The notes under the pieces are model-generated. The model was not told where the DNA came from. It worked only from the letters and a program-made list of their open reading frames with translations, and did no database searches. Both the position numbers and the translations under genes were made by a program. Source: Caenispirillum salinarum AK4 (GTDB lineage: Bacteria; Pseudomonadota; Alphaproteobacteria; Rhodospirillales; Rhodospirillaceae). Taken from it: a stretch of DNA of 64,000 nt. The DNA lies in NCBI RefSeq assembly GCF_000315795.1, contig NZ_ANHY01000010.1:62001-126000 (forward strand), in the 5' to 3' direction. Shown piece after piece: positions 31,106 to 39,376 of this stretch. Numbering within the stretch: position 1 is the first letter of the stretch; the number at the start of each line of letters is the position of its first letter.

Positions 31106-32746
31106 ATGCTCCCCGATTCCCCGACGTCCTGGGCCGACGCCCGCGCCCGTTTTCGGTGGGATATCCCGGCCCGGACGAACATCGGAGTCGATGTCTGCGA
31201 CCGCCATTGCACCGCGCCCGACGGGGCCGAACGGCCCGCGATCATCGTCGAGGACGCCGACGGCACCGTCACCACGACCAGCTTCGGAGACCTCAAGGAC
31301 CAGTCGGACCGCCTCGCGGTGGCACTGGCCGCGCGCGGCGTGCAGCGAGGCGACCGCGTGGCGGTGCTTCTGCCGCAGTCGGTGGAGACCGCCGTGGCGC
31401 ACATCGCCGCCTACAAGCTGGGATGCGTCGCGGTGCCGCTGTTCGTGCTGTTCGGGGAAGACGCACTGGAATACCGCCTGGCCGACTCCGGCGCCCGCGC
31501 GGTGGTGACCGATGCCGCCAACGTGGGGCGGGTGCTGGACCTCAAGGCTCGCCTGCCGGACCTGTCCTGCGTGCTGACCGCCGGCGGCGCCACCGGCGCG
31601 GCGGAAGACCTGCACGCCGCCATGGACGCCGCCGACCCGTCAGGTTTCAGCCCCGCCGACACCGCGGCCGACGACCCGGCCGTCATCATCTACACCAGCG
31701 GCACCACCGGAAAACCCAAGGGCGCCCTGCACGCCCACCGGGTTCTGCGCGGCCACCTGCCGGGCGTGGAAATGCCGCACGAGTTGTTCCCCAAGGAGGG
31801 CGACCTGTTCTGGACGCCCGCCGACTGGGCCTGGATCGGCGGCCTGCTGGACGTGCTGCTGCCCGCCCTGTTCCACGGCGTGCCGGTGCTGGCGCATCGC
31901 GCCCGCAAGTTCGATGCCGAGGAGGCCTTCTGCCTCATGGCCCGCCACAAGGTGCGCAACGTGTTCATGCCGCCGACGGCGCTGAAGATGCTGCGGCAGG
32001 TCAAGGACCCCGCCCGCTTCGGCGTGCGCCTGCGCTCCATCGGATCGGGCGGAGAGACGCTGGGGCGGGAGTTGCTGGACTGGGGCCGCGACGCCTTGGG
32101 CCTGACCATCAACGAGTTCTACGGCCAGACCGAGTGCAATCTGGTGCTGGGCAACTGCGCGGGGCTCGGCGAGGTGCGCGAGGGCAGCATGGGCCGCGCC
32201 ATTCCCGGCCACACCGTCGCCATCATCGACGACACGGGCACCGAACTGCCGGCGGGCTCGGACGGGCACATCGCTGTGAAGGCGCCCGACCCGGTGATGT
32301 TCCTGGGCTACTGGAACAAGCCGGAGGCGACGGCGGAGAAGTTCATCGGCGACTGGCTGGTGACCGGCGACACCGGCCGCATGGACGATGACGGCTGGTT
32401 CTGGTTCCTGGGACGCGCCGACGACGTCATCACCACGGCCGGCTACCGCGTCGGCCCCGGCGAGGTGGAGGACGCCCTGATCCGCCATCCGGCCGTGCGG
32501 CTGGCCGCGGCCGTCGGCGTTCCGGACCCCGACCGGACGGAGATCGTCAAGGCTTTCATCGTGCCGGCGGACACCGCGGTCCTGGACGATCCGGACCGGC
32601 AGGAGGCGCTGGCGGCCGAAATCCAGGAGTTCGTTAAAACCCGCATGGCGCGGCACGCCTACCCACGGCGCATCGAGTTCGTCGCCGACCTGCCCATGAC
32701 GACGACGGGCAAAATTCAGCGCAAGGTGCTGCGCGAGCACGGCTAA
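31106..32746 (+). CDS. Acyl-CoA synthetase, AMP-binding (medium-chain/AcsM-like)
   Basis: 546 aa ANL-superfamily ligase that adenylates a carboxylic acid and forms its CoA thioester. Motifs: A3 IIYTSGTTGKPKGALH, A5 NEFYGQTECNLVLGN, A7/A8 GDTGRMDDDGWFWFLGRADD and TAGYRVGPGEVE, and the A10 lysine in TTTGKIQRKVLREH. The ATG at 31106 has GGGAAGGA at ideal spacing; the ATG at 31088 overlaps that signal. Resembles acetyl/medium-chain ligases; the specific acid is not readable. It may process products from neighbouring oxidative enzymes, but no operon partner is on this strand. Confidence 0.9.
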   Translation: MLPDSPTSWADARARFRWDIPARTNIGVDVCDRHCTAPDGAERPAIIVEDADGTVTTTSFGDLKDQSDRLAVALAARGVQRGDRVAVLLPQSVETAVAHIAAYKLGCVAVPLFVLFGEDALEYRLADSGARAVVTDAANVGRVLDLKARLPDLSCVLTAGGATGAAEDLHAAMDAADPSGFSPADTAADDPAVIIYTSGTTGKPKGALHAHRVLRGHLPGVEMPHELFPKEGDLFWTPADWAWIGGLLDVLLPALFHGVPVLAHRARKFDAEEAFCLMARHKVRNVFMPPTALKMLRQVKDPARFGVRLRSIGSGGETLGRELLDWGRDALGLTINEFYGQTECNLVLGNCAGLGEVREGSMGRAIPGHTVAIIDDTGTELPAGSDGHIAVKAPDPVMFLGYWNKPEATAEKFIGDWLVTGDTGRMDDDGWFWFLGRADDVITTAGYRVGPGEVEDALIRHPAVRLAAAVGVPDPDRTEIVKAFIVPADTAVLDDPDRQEALAAEIQEFVKTRMARHAYPRRIEFVADLPMTTTGKIQRKVLREHG

Positions 32747-32770
32747 CCCCTCGGCATCACGGGTGCAAAC

Positions 32771-32803
32771 GGCGCCGCGCCAGGCCTGCCCCGGCGCGGC
32801 GCC
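32771..32803. terminator. Bidirectional hairpin between convergent genes
   Basis: GGCGCCGCGCC (32771-32781) and GGCGCGGCGCC (32793-32803) pair perfectly over 11 bp around an 11-base loop. It lies midway between the acyl-CoA ligase stop and the stop of the small gene at 32822. No T tract on either side, so rho-independent activity is uncertain. Confidence 0.5.
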
Positions 32804-32821
32804 ATGCTGGCCGGCGGCTGC

Positions 32822-33082
32822 TCAGATGCTGAACGGCAGCTTCTCGACCCCGGTCACCACGAAGCCCTCGCTTTCGGGATGCTGCTCCAGAACCTTGGCA
32901 CGGGCTTCATCCGCTGTGTCGGCGACCACTTCCACGTTACGTTCTTCCGCCCATTTTTCGTCGTAGACGTCATAGGGGCGGTTTTCCTTCAGCGCGTCGC
33001 GGGCGTTGGCGTTGTAGATCGCCACGGAAAACTTGCAGCAGCCCTGGCGCGGAACATTGAGCGGATCGGCGTGTTCGGTCAT
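32822..33082 (-). CDS. Small hypothetical protein with Cys-Cys motif
   Basis: 86 aa, not recognised. It contains a GCCKFSVAIYN segment with adjacent cysteines, then a charged helix (RPYDVYDEKWAEERN) and an alpha/beta end (TADEARAKVLEQHPESEGF, VVTGVEKLPFSI). No signal peptide. The AGGTGAGAGAT stretch just upstream of the ATG at 33082 is an adequate ribosome site. Its composition matches neighbours, and the ordered strand/helix pattern suggests a real, folded small protein. Confidence 0.7.
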   Translation of the reverse strand: MTEHADPLNVPRQGCCKFSVAIYNANARDALKENRPYDVYDEKWAEERNVEVVADTADEARAKVLEQHPESEGFVVTGVEKLPFSI

Positions 33083-33211
33083 GGGTATCTCTCACCTTCG
33101 GTCGCATCGGTCGGTCTGGGCGGTGGTCGTCCCACCTACATAGATATCGACGCCCTTGGACCCGGCAGCGGTTGCGTCACCGGCTTCCTCAACCACATCA
33201 AAAATAAGGTG

Positions 33212-33263
33212 TTTACAAAAGGGCCGGCCTCTGCTAGCTCTTCAACTGAGACGCATTCTCATT
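33212..33263 (+). promoter_or_regulatory. Candidate promoter with Fur-like box upstream of the ferric-iron binding protein
   Basis: TTTACA (33212-33217), a 17-base spacer and TAGCTC (33235-33240) form a possible promoter. Right after it, ACTGAGACGCATTCTCATT (33245-33263) holds the dyad TGAGA-N5-TCTCA and agrees with the Fur box form AATGAGAATNATTCTCATT at 15 of 18 scored positions. Repressor bound here would cover the transcription start. This fits iron repression of the gene at 33343. The hexamers are weaker evidence than the box. Confidence 0.6.
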
Positions 33264-33342
33264 TGCAGATTTTTTGCCCGGGGCGCCCCAGGCCCGGGCC
33301 GTTCCACGGACGATCGATAACGCTATCGGGAGCATAGTGACC

Positions 33343-34386
33343 ATGACGCACCGCCTTCGCGGCCTCGGCCGCCTCACCGTCGCCGCCTTTGCCCTGGCCG
33401 CCCCGTCGGCCCTGTTCGCCGCCGACGCCGATGCCGCCGAAGTCAACCTGTACTCGGCCCGCAAGGAAGAGCTGATCCGCCCCATGCTCGACATCTTCAC
33501 CAAGGAGACGGGCATCGAGGTCAACGTGCTGACCGCCAAGGCCGACCAGCTGGTGGAGCGCATCAAGGCCGAGGGCGAGAACAGCCCCGCCGACGTGCTG
33601 CTGACGGTCGACGCCGGCAACCTGGTCCGCGCCAAGGAGGCCGGCATCCTGGACACCGTCGAGTCCGAGGACCTGACCAGCCACATTCCGGCGCACTTCC
33701 GTGACGAGGAGAACCAGTGGTTCGGCCTGTCCCAGCGCGCCCGCGTGATCTTCTACGCCGAGGACCGCGTCGATCCGGCCGAACTGTCCACCTACGAGGC
33801 GCTGGCCGACGAGAAGTGGAACGACCGCATCTGCATCCGCTCCTCGGGCAACATCTACAACCAGTCGCTGATGGCCAGCCTGATCTCGCACCACGGCCAG
33901 GAAAAGGCCGCCGAGTGGGCCGAAGGCATGGTCGAGAACATGGCGCGCAAGCCGCAGGGCGGCGACCGTGACCAGATCAAGGCCGTGGCCGCCGGCGAGT
34001 GCGACATCGCCGTGACCAACACCTACTACGTCGTCGGCATGCTGCAGTCCAGCGACGAGAACGAACTGGCCGCCGCCGAGGCCGTCAACGTCTTCTACCC
34101 CAACCAGGACAGCACCGGTGCCCACGTCAACATCTCCGGCGGCGGCGTCGTGAAGGGCGCGCCGAACCGTGACGAGGCCGTGACCCTGCTGGAGTGGCTG
34201 GCCAGCGAGACGGCCCAGGAGATGTACGCCGAGGTCAACGGCGAGTACCCGGTGCGCCCGGGCGTCGAGTGGTCGGAAATCCTGCAGGCCTGGGGCACCT
34301 TCAAGGCCGACGACCTGCCCATGTCCACGCTGGGCGAGCTGAACGCCGAGGCCGTCAAGACCTTCGACCAGGCTGGCTGGCGCTAA
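33343..34386 (+). CDS. Periplasmic Fe(3+)-binding protein, FbpA/FutA type
   Basis: 347 aa. A signal peptide (LTVAAFALAAPSALFAADADA) starts from the ATG at 33343. The mature N terminus VNLYSARKEELIRPMLDIF is the FbpA/FutA/IdiA hallmark, with the Tyr in VNLYSAR being a typical ferric ligand; the C-terminal region has the paired tyrosine site VTNTYYVVGML. Further matches are SARARVIFYAEDRV as QRARVIFYAEDRV and VNISGGGVVKGAPN. It would deliver ferric iron to an ABC importer, but no permease or ATPase is adjacent. A Fur-like box upstream and a structured 3' UTR with terminator (34523-34555) make it a self-contained unit. Confidence 0.92.
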   Translation: MTHRLRGLGRLTVAAFALAAPSALFAADADAAEVNLYSARKEELIRPMLDIFTKETGIEVNVLTAKADQLVERIKAEGENSPADVLLTVDAGNLVRAKEAGILDTVESEDLTSHIPAHFRDEENQWFGLSQRARVIFYAEDRVDPAELSTYEALADEKWNDRICIRSSGNIYNQSLMASLISHHGQEKAAEWAEGMVENMARKPQGGDRDQIKAVAAGECDIAVTNTYYVVGMLQSSDENELAAAEAVNVFYPNQDSTGAHVNISGGGVVKGAPNRDEAVTLLEWLASETAQEMYAEVNGEYPVRPGVEWSEILQAWGTFKADDLPMSTLGELNAEAVKTFDQAGWR

Positions 34387-34522
34387 CACCGCACCACCGC
34401 CAAAGGCTTACCGCACGGCCTTATGCCTTTGGATAGCGCCACACGGTCATGTTGTGGCGCAACGCGGCGAAGTGCTAGACCTCGCGCCAGCGAGGCATTC
34501 TCTGCACCTCTCGCACCTCTCG
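34387..34522 (+). ncRNA. Structured 3' UTR of the iron-binding protein gene, candidate sRNA
   Basis: Between the stop codon and the terminator lie two more hairpins: GCGCCACA/TGTGGCGC (34436-34443 with 34453-34460) and CCTCGC-GCCA-GCGAGG (34480-34495). They are followed by an unpaired C/T-rich stretch with GCACCTCTC twice in tandem (34504-34512 and 34513-34521), then the terminator. Hairpin, open CU-rich seed and terminator is the layout of 3'-UTR-derived small RNAs that pair with ribosome sites. This is inferred from shape only. The following 34557-34821 shows nothing clear. Confidence 0.4.
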
Positions 34523-34555
34523 ACCCCCGGCACCCCGGTGCCGGGGGTTCTTTTT
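34523..34555 (+). terminator. Rho-independent terminator after the iron-binding protein unit
   Basis: CCCCCGGCACC (34524-34534) and GGTGCCGGGGG (34537-34547) pair perfectly over 11 bp with a 2-base loop (34535-34536), followed by TTCTTTTT. A clear intrinsic terminator, 137 bases after the stop codon. Confidence 0.9.
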
Positions 34556-34821
34556 GCGCAAACGCGACCAGTTGCCGCTGCTGTAAAGCCCCCCGACATG
34601 CGCCGATGGGTGCAGAGCGGCCGTCGACGGGCGCCGTCGGCGCAGGCCAACGGCGGCACGGCGGCGGCTCAGCCTTTCGCGCCGGGGCGTGCCGCGGCGG
34701 TCCTGATGTCGGAATTCCTGACACCGAAGTCCGCCGTCGCCACGACCAGCCGCGCCTTTCCGCTTGGCCCGCCGCTTGCTCCTCCTCTGCCACCAGCCAC
34801 GACGGAGGGAGCGGAGTCGCC

Positions 34822-35775
34822 ATGCGGACGAGCGCCATCGGGAGGACCCGGACCACCACCAGCACCACCGCCGCCATCGCCTGCGCCCTGGCCCTTGGTG
34901 CCGTGTTCCTGGGCTCCACGGGCGGCGTGCCGCAAGCCGCCGCCGCCACCGGGGCGGCGCAGCGCGCTTTCGACCGCGCGGTGCAGCACCATCATGGCGA
35001 GGGCGCCGCGAAGAACCTGGCACGCGCGCAGCGGCTTTATTGCCAGGCCGGGCGCAGCGGCCACGCGGAGGCCGCGTTCACCATCGGCTGGATGTTCCTC
35101 AACGGCCGCGAGACGGCTCAGAGCGACGCTCAGGGCGCCGCCTGGATGGCCGCTGCCAAGCGCGCGGGCCATCCGACGGCCGGCAACGTGCTCAAGATGC
35201 TGGGCGGGGTGGAGACGGCGCGCGTGCGCCACTGCCCGACACCGCGAAGCGACACGGCCGTCGCCGGCGCCGGCGCCGGAGCGGGCGGCGGGGCGCGAGC
35301 CATCGAGACCTCCCGCCTGCCGCTGCGGCCACCGCCGGAAATCGACGCCCTGGCGCGTCGGGTCGCGGCCGAATACGAGGTGGCGCCCGAGTTGGTGCTG
35401 GCGGTGATCGCCGTGGAAAGCGCGTGGCGGCCGCACGTCGTCTCCCACGCCGGCGCCCAGGGCCTCATGCAGCTCATCCCGGAAACGGCCGCGCGATTCG
35501 GCGTCAGCGACCCCTTCGACCCCGAGCAGAACGTGCGCGGCGGCACCCGCTACCTGCGCTGGCTGCTGTCCCTGTTCCGCGGCGACGTGACGCGCGCCCT
35601 GGCCGCCTACAACGCCGGGGAACGGGCGGTTCTGCGGTACGGCGGCATTCCGCCCTACGAGGAGACCCAGAACTACGTGGTCAAGGTGCGGCGCTACTAC
35701 CAGGCGGCGCGCCACCCCTACGACGCCGCCCTGGTCGGCCCGGACGTGCGCCTGCAGATTGCCCAGACGAACTGA
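34822..35775 (+). CDS. Lytic transglycosylase with Sel1-like repeats
   Basis: 317 aa. A Thr-rich N terminus leads into a signal segment (AAIACALALGAVFLGSTGG). Residues 45-130 resemble two Sel1-type repeats (NLARAQRLYCQAGRSGHAEA, DAQGAAWMAAAKRAGHPTA). An Ala/Gly-rich linker leads to a SLT domain from about residue 172: LVLAVIAVESAWRPHVVSHA with catalytic Glu199, GAQGLMQLIPETAARFGV, and ALAAYNAGERAV, the three hallmarks of family 1 lytic transglycosylases. It cleaves peptidoglycan glycan strands to 1,6-anhydro ends in the periplasm. The ATG at 34822 follows GGAGGGAGCGGAG; longer frames upstream are not exported-protein-like. Confidence 0.9.
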   Translation: MRTSAIGRTRTTTSTTAAIACALALGAVFLGSTGGVPQAAAATGAAQRAFDRAVQHHHGEGAAKNLARAQRLYCQAGRSGHAEAAFTIGWMFLNGRETAQSDAQGAAWMAAAKRAGHPTAGNVLKMLGGVETARVRHCPTPRSDTAVAGAGAGAGGGARAIETSRLPLRPPPEIDALARRVAAEYEVAPELVLAVIAVESAWRPHVVSHAGAQGLMQLIPETAARFGVSDPFDPEQNVRGGTRYLRWLLSLFRGDVTRALAAYNAGERAVLRYGGIPPYEETQNYVVKVRRYYQAARHPYDAALVGPDVRLQIAQTN

Positions 35776-36052
35776 TCTTTGGGCGAGGTCGTACGCTTTC
35801 GGCAAGCTTTTTCAACAGGCGTACCTGGGGTATATACGTCCGGAACCACGACAAAATTGTGACGCGACGAAAGTATTACGGTGGTCTGTGACGGCGTGGT
35901 GTTTCAGGAAAGTCACAGGTGACGCAGTTTTCTCACTTGCTCATCCACTTTCCCGTTGACCGGGCTCACCCGAAAGTCCCTAATACCCAAGTCGCAGGTA
36001 GCTCGGGACCACCCAGGTTCCGCCGGTTTCACCCCCAACAGAATGTTCGGCC

Positions 36053-36238
36053 ATGACGATCCATCGCACTGCTTCCGCTTTTGACGCATCCTCCGCAAAC
36101 GTTTGCGCCGAGGTGTTCGCGGCCAATGATGATGACATCTGGCCGATGGACGACACCGCAGAGGCCCTGCGCCACCTGGGCCGGGATATTCTGGACGAGC
36201 CGGTGCCCGAGTTCCTGCTGAAGGCGCTGGAAGGCTGA
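36053..36238 (+). CDS. 61-residue protein with NepR-like EPVP motif
   Basis: 61 aa. The C-terminal half, ALRHLGRDILDEPVPEFLLK, matches the hydrophobic and EPVP pattern of NepR, the anti-sigma factor of the alphaproteobacterial general stress response, which binds EcfG sigma factors and PhyR. The N-terminal half is polar. No PhyR or EcfG gene lies nearby, and NepR homologues usually sit beside them. A weak EcfG-like promoter, GGAAC-N16-CGCG (35842-35866; consensus ends CGTT), is about 190 bases upstream. A terminator follows at 36297. The remaining gap 35776-36052 shows no other gene. The gene itself is likely; the NepR relation is tentative. Confidence 0.55.
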   Translation: MTIHRTASAFDASSANVCAEVFAANDDDIWPMDDTAEALRHLGRDILDEPVPEFLLKALEG

Positions 36239-36296
36239 CGCCGCGCGCGTCACACCAGCGTCACAGCCGCCCGATTCCGGGCCTGAACGATCCAGG

Positions 36297-36318
36297 GGGA
36301 GCGCCGCGCGCTCCCTTT
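36297..36318 (+). terminator. Short terminator after the NepR-like ORF
   Basis: GGGAGCGC (36297-36304), loop CGC, GCGCTCCC (36308-36315), then TTTG. The compact 8-bp stem with a short T run lies 58 bases after the stop codon. Confidence 0.7.
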
Positions 36319-36427
36319 GTCGTGTCAGGCGACAGGCATCCGACTCGATCCCCGGCTCAACGAAGGCCCCGCCGCGCGTGTTGGTGTTCAGAGACGACAC
36401 CGACACCACCGCAAAGGAGGCAGCCTC

Positions 36428-37075
36428 ATGGCACAGGATGAGTCCGACCGCCGCCCGCCCGATCGCCGGCCACCGCCGGAAAACCGGGCCGACCGCGATC
36501 CGCCGCCCTCGCCGCGCGATCCGCACGCCCCCCATGCCGACACCAGCGACGTTTCCGCCGCCACCGACACCGGCCCGGGGCCGGCCCACCATCCGCCGCC
36601 GCCGACCGACGACTCCGGCCCGCCCACGCCGCGCGGAGCCCACGGGCCGCACGCCGGCCGCCCGGCCGGAGAGGCGAGCCGCGGCGCTGTCAGCGGCACG
36701 GTGAAGGCCGTCTATATCCTGTATTTCGTCGGCGTGTTCGTTGCGCTGGCGGTGATCATCGGGGCGTTGATCGCCTTCTTCAAGCGTCAGCCCTCCACCC
36801 GCGTGGAGCAGACCCACTACGATTTCCAGATCCGCACCTTCATCGGCAGCGTCGTGGCCTGGATCGTGGGCGCCGTCGTCCTGTACCTGGGGCCGGCCTT
36901 CATGCCGTTCGCCTGGGCGATCATGCTGCTGTGGGCCTTCTGGATCGTCATCCGGTCGGCCAAGGGCCTGAGCTGGGCCGGGCGCGGCGAACCGGTGCAG
37001 GACCCTGACAACTGGCTGTTCGGCGGCGGCGGCACCCAGCGCGCCGGCGACGTCGACCGTCGCCCGCCGCCGTAA
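36428..37075 (+). CDS. DUF4870-like membrane protein with long Pro-rich cytoplasmic N terminus
   Basis: 215 aa. The first 90 residues are extremely rich in Pro, Asp, Arg and His (PPDRRPPPENRADRDPPPSP) and probably disordered. Then come three membrane segments: VKAVYILYFVGVFVALAVII, FIGSVVAWIVGAVVLYLGPA and FAWAIMLLWAFWIVI. The pattern THYDFQIRTF between helices 1 and 2 and PDNWLFG at the end is typical of the DUF4870-like family. The ATG at 36428 follows AAAGGAGGC. Function unknown. Convergent with the EF-G-like gene (59-base gap). Confidence 0.8.
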   Translation: MAQDESDRRPPDRRPPPENRADRDPPPSPRDPHAPHADTSDVSAATDTGPGPAHHPPPPTDDSGPPTPRGAHGPHAGRPAGEASRGAVSGTVKAVYILYFVGVFVALAVIIGALIAFFKRQPSTRVEQTHYDFQIRTFIGSVVAWIVGAVVLYLGPAFMPFAWAIMLLWAFWIVIRSAKGLSWAGRGEPVQDPDNWLFGGGGTQRAGDVDRRPPP

Positions 37076-37134
37076 ACCGGTGGGCGGCGCAGCCCGCGCG
37101 CGGCAGCCCGAAGGCCGCCGTCGCGCCGGCGCCG

Positions 37135-39198
37135 TCAGGCGGTCGCCAGGGCCGCCTTGCGCCGCTCCACCACCTCGTCGGCGGTGCGGCCCTGCACCTC
37201 CTGCAGGCGTTCGAAGCGCCAGTGGAAGGTGCCCACACCCATGGTGACGCTGCGCAGTTCCACGATCAGGTCGTGCATCTCCGCCTGGGGCACGCAGGCG
37301 GTCACGGTGTCCCAGTTCTCCCAGCCGTCGCGGCGGTCGAATCCCAGGATCTGCCCGCGCCGGCTGGAGAGCGCCCGCTGCGCCTTGGAGGTGTACTCGT
37401 TGGGCACGTTGACCTCCACCGTCAGCATGGGCTCCAGCAGCAGCGGGTCGCACTGGGGCAGGCCCTCGCGCATGGCGATCTGGCCGGCGGTCTTGAAGGC
37501 CGCCTCGGAACTGTCGACCACGTGATAGCTGCCGTCGAACAGCTCCACCGCCACATCCACCACGGGGAAGCCCAGCGGACCGCGCTGCAGGTAGTCGCGC
37601 ACCCCCTGCTCCACCGCCGGGATGTACTGGCGCGGCACCACGCCGCCGGTGATGGAATCCTTGAAGGCGAAGCCCTCGCCGCGCGGCAGCGGCCTGATGC
37701 GCACATGAACGTCGCCGAACTGGCCGTGGCCGCCGGTCTGGCGCTTGTGCCGGCCCTGCACCTGGGCGGTGCCGCGAATGGTCTCCTTGTAGGGCACCTG
37801 CGGCTGCGTCGTCTCCACCTCAACGTGATAGACCCGCGCCAGCCGCGCCAGAGCCACCTGCAAGTGGATGTCCCCCTGCCCCCACAGCAGAAGTTCGCCG
37901 GTGTCCTCGTCGTGGGCGACGGACAGGCTCGGGTCCTCCAGCGCCAGGTCCTGCAGCGCGCCCGACAGCTTGACGTCGTCGCCCTGCTTGGCCGGACGCA
38001 GCGCCAGGGCGAACAGCGGCGGCAGCGGCTGCGGCCAGGGATGGGCGGCTTCCTTCGCCGGAGCGTCACCGATCAGCGCGCCGGTGGGTACCGCATCCAG
38101 CCGCCCCAGCGCCGCCACGCCGCCGGCCTCGACCGCGTCCGACTTGCGCGTCTCGCCGCCGAACAGGGTGAACAGTCCCGTCACCTTGCCGCCGGACGCC
38201 GGCTCGCACGCCGTCTTGAGCGCCATGCCGTCCTTGATCGTTCCTGACCATACGCGCACGTACGACAACATGCCGGCGTGGGCGGCGTGCACGGTCTTGA
38301 AGACGGTCGCCAGCGGCTTGCCCGCGGCGGACTCCAGGTCCAGGCCAAGGCGCATCGCCGCCTGTTCGTGGCCCGGCACCTCGTGCCGCAGGGCCTTGAG
38401 CAGGCGGCGCACGCCTTCGTTCTTGTCGGCGGAGCCGAAGAAGACGGGGACGATCTTGTCGTCCTCCAGGTCGCGGGCGAGGTCGGCGTAGATTTCCTCG
38501 CGCGGGGGGACCACGTCTTCCAGCACCTTTTCCATCAGGTCGTCGTTGAAGTCCGCCAGGCTTTCCAGCAACTCCTGCCGCGCGACCTCCTCGATCTCCT
38601 TGGCGCTGTCGGGAATCTTGATGAGGTCGGAGGCCTGGCCCGGCTGGTATTTGTAGGCGCGCTCGGACACCAGGTCGATGTAGCCGATGACGTCCTCGCC
38701 CTCCTGGATGGGCACCTCGCGCAGCACCAGCGGCCGCGCGGAGTGGGCCTGCAGGGCCTCAAGCGCCGCGCGGACGTCGACGTTGTGGTGGTCCACCTTG
38801 TTGATGAAGACCATGTGCGGAATGTCGTGGTCGTCCAGCAGCTTGAGCACCGGGGCGACCATCACCGCGCGCTCGGGCTCGGGGTCGACCACCACCACGG
38901 CCACGTCGGCCACAAGGGCCGGGCCGATGGTTTCCTGCGCGAATTCGTTGGACCCGGGGCAGTCGAGGAAGGTCCAGGGCTCGTCCAGCCAGGCGCAGGA
39001 GGCCACGTTGACCTCCACGCTCATGTCCCGGTCGCGCGCCTCGGGGCTGGCGTCGCCGACGGTGTTCTTGTCCTTGATGGTGCCCTGCCGGTGCGTGGCG
39101 CCGGCTGCATTGAGAATGCTTTCGAGAAGCGTCGTCTTGCCGCCCATGTAAGGCCCCACGAGGGCCGCCACGCGGGGCGTTGATGCCTTGCCGGCCAT
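37135..39198 (-). CDS. Elongation factor G-like GTPase (second EF-G paralogue)
   Basis: 687 aa with the full EF-G layout: GTPase domain, domain II, then III to V (LTVEVNVPNEYTSKAQRALSSRRG cut here as VEVNVPNEYTSKAQ marks domain V). G1 is GPYMGGKTTL, G4 is INKVD. The G3 motif reads FLDCPGSNEF where canonical EF-G has DTPGH, so the catalytic histidine is replaced by Ser; I believe this is typical of this alphaproteobacterial side family, not a local mutation. Therefore it may be a slow GTPase or act in recycling or ribosome protection rather than standard translocation. Not in a str operon. ATG 39198. Confidence 0.9.
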   Translation of the reverse strand: MAGKASTPRVAALVGPYMGGKTTLLESILNAAGATHRQGTIKDKNTVGDASPEARDRDMSVEVNVASCAWLDEPWTFLDCPGSNEFAQETIGPALVADVAVVVVDPEPERAVMVAPVLKLLDDHDIPHMVFINKVDHHNVDVRAALEALQAHSARPLVLREVPIQEGEDVIGYIDLVSERAYKYQPGQASDLIKIPDSAKEIEEVARQELLESLADFNDDLMEKVLEDVVPPREEIYADLARDLEDDKIVPVFFGSADKNEGVRRLLKALRHEVPGHEQAAMRLGLDLESAAGKPLATVFKTVHAAHAGMLSYVRVWSGTIKDGMALKTACEPASGGKVTGLFTLFGGETRKSDAVEAGGVAALGRLDAVPTGALIGDAPAKEAAHPWPQPLPPLFALALRPAKQGDDVKLSGALQDLALEDPSLSVAHDEDTGELLLWGQGDIHLQVALARLARVYHVEVETTQPQVPYKETIRGTAQVQGRHKRQTGGHGQFGDVHVRIRPLPRGEGFAFKDSITGGVVPRQYIPAVEQGVRDYLQRGPLGFPVVDVAVELFDGSYHVVDSSEAAFKTAGQIAMREGLPQCDPLLLEPMLTVEVNVPNEYTSKAQRALSSRRGQILGFDRRDGWENWDTVTACVPQAEMHDLIVELRSVTMGVGTFHWRFERLQEVQGRTADEVVERRKAALATA

Positions 39199-39313
39199 GG
39201 CACCGTCTCCTTCTCTCCGTTCATCCGGGAGCCTTCATGGTCCCACCGGATCAAGCGGGGCGGCAACACAATTCGACGGCCGATGAAGGACATGACCGGC
39301 GCCCGAAAACGAA

Positions 39314-39346
39314 CCGCCCGCCGCCCCGAATCGGAGCGGCGGGCGG
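39314..39346 (-). terminator. Terminator after the AsmA/DUF945-like gene
   Basis: CCGCCCGCCGC (39314-39324) and GCGGCGGGCGG (39336-39346) form a perfect 11-bp stem. On the minus strand it starts 31 bases after the stop at 39377 and is followed by TTCGTTTTC, a broken U tract. It separates that gene from the EF-G-like gene in the same orientation. Confidence 0.7.
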
Positions 39347-39376
39347 CAGGCCGGGCCGGTGGCGCCAAGCGCCGCG

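Noticed and set aside
33259-34389. Antisense frame covering the iron-binding protein gene
   Set aside because: Composed of Val/Gly/Leu/Asp runs without motifs; the plus-strand FbpA frame is unambiguous.
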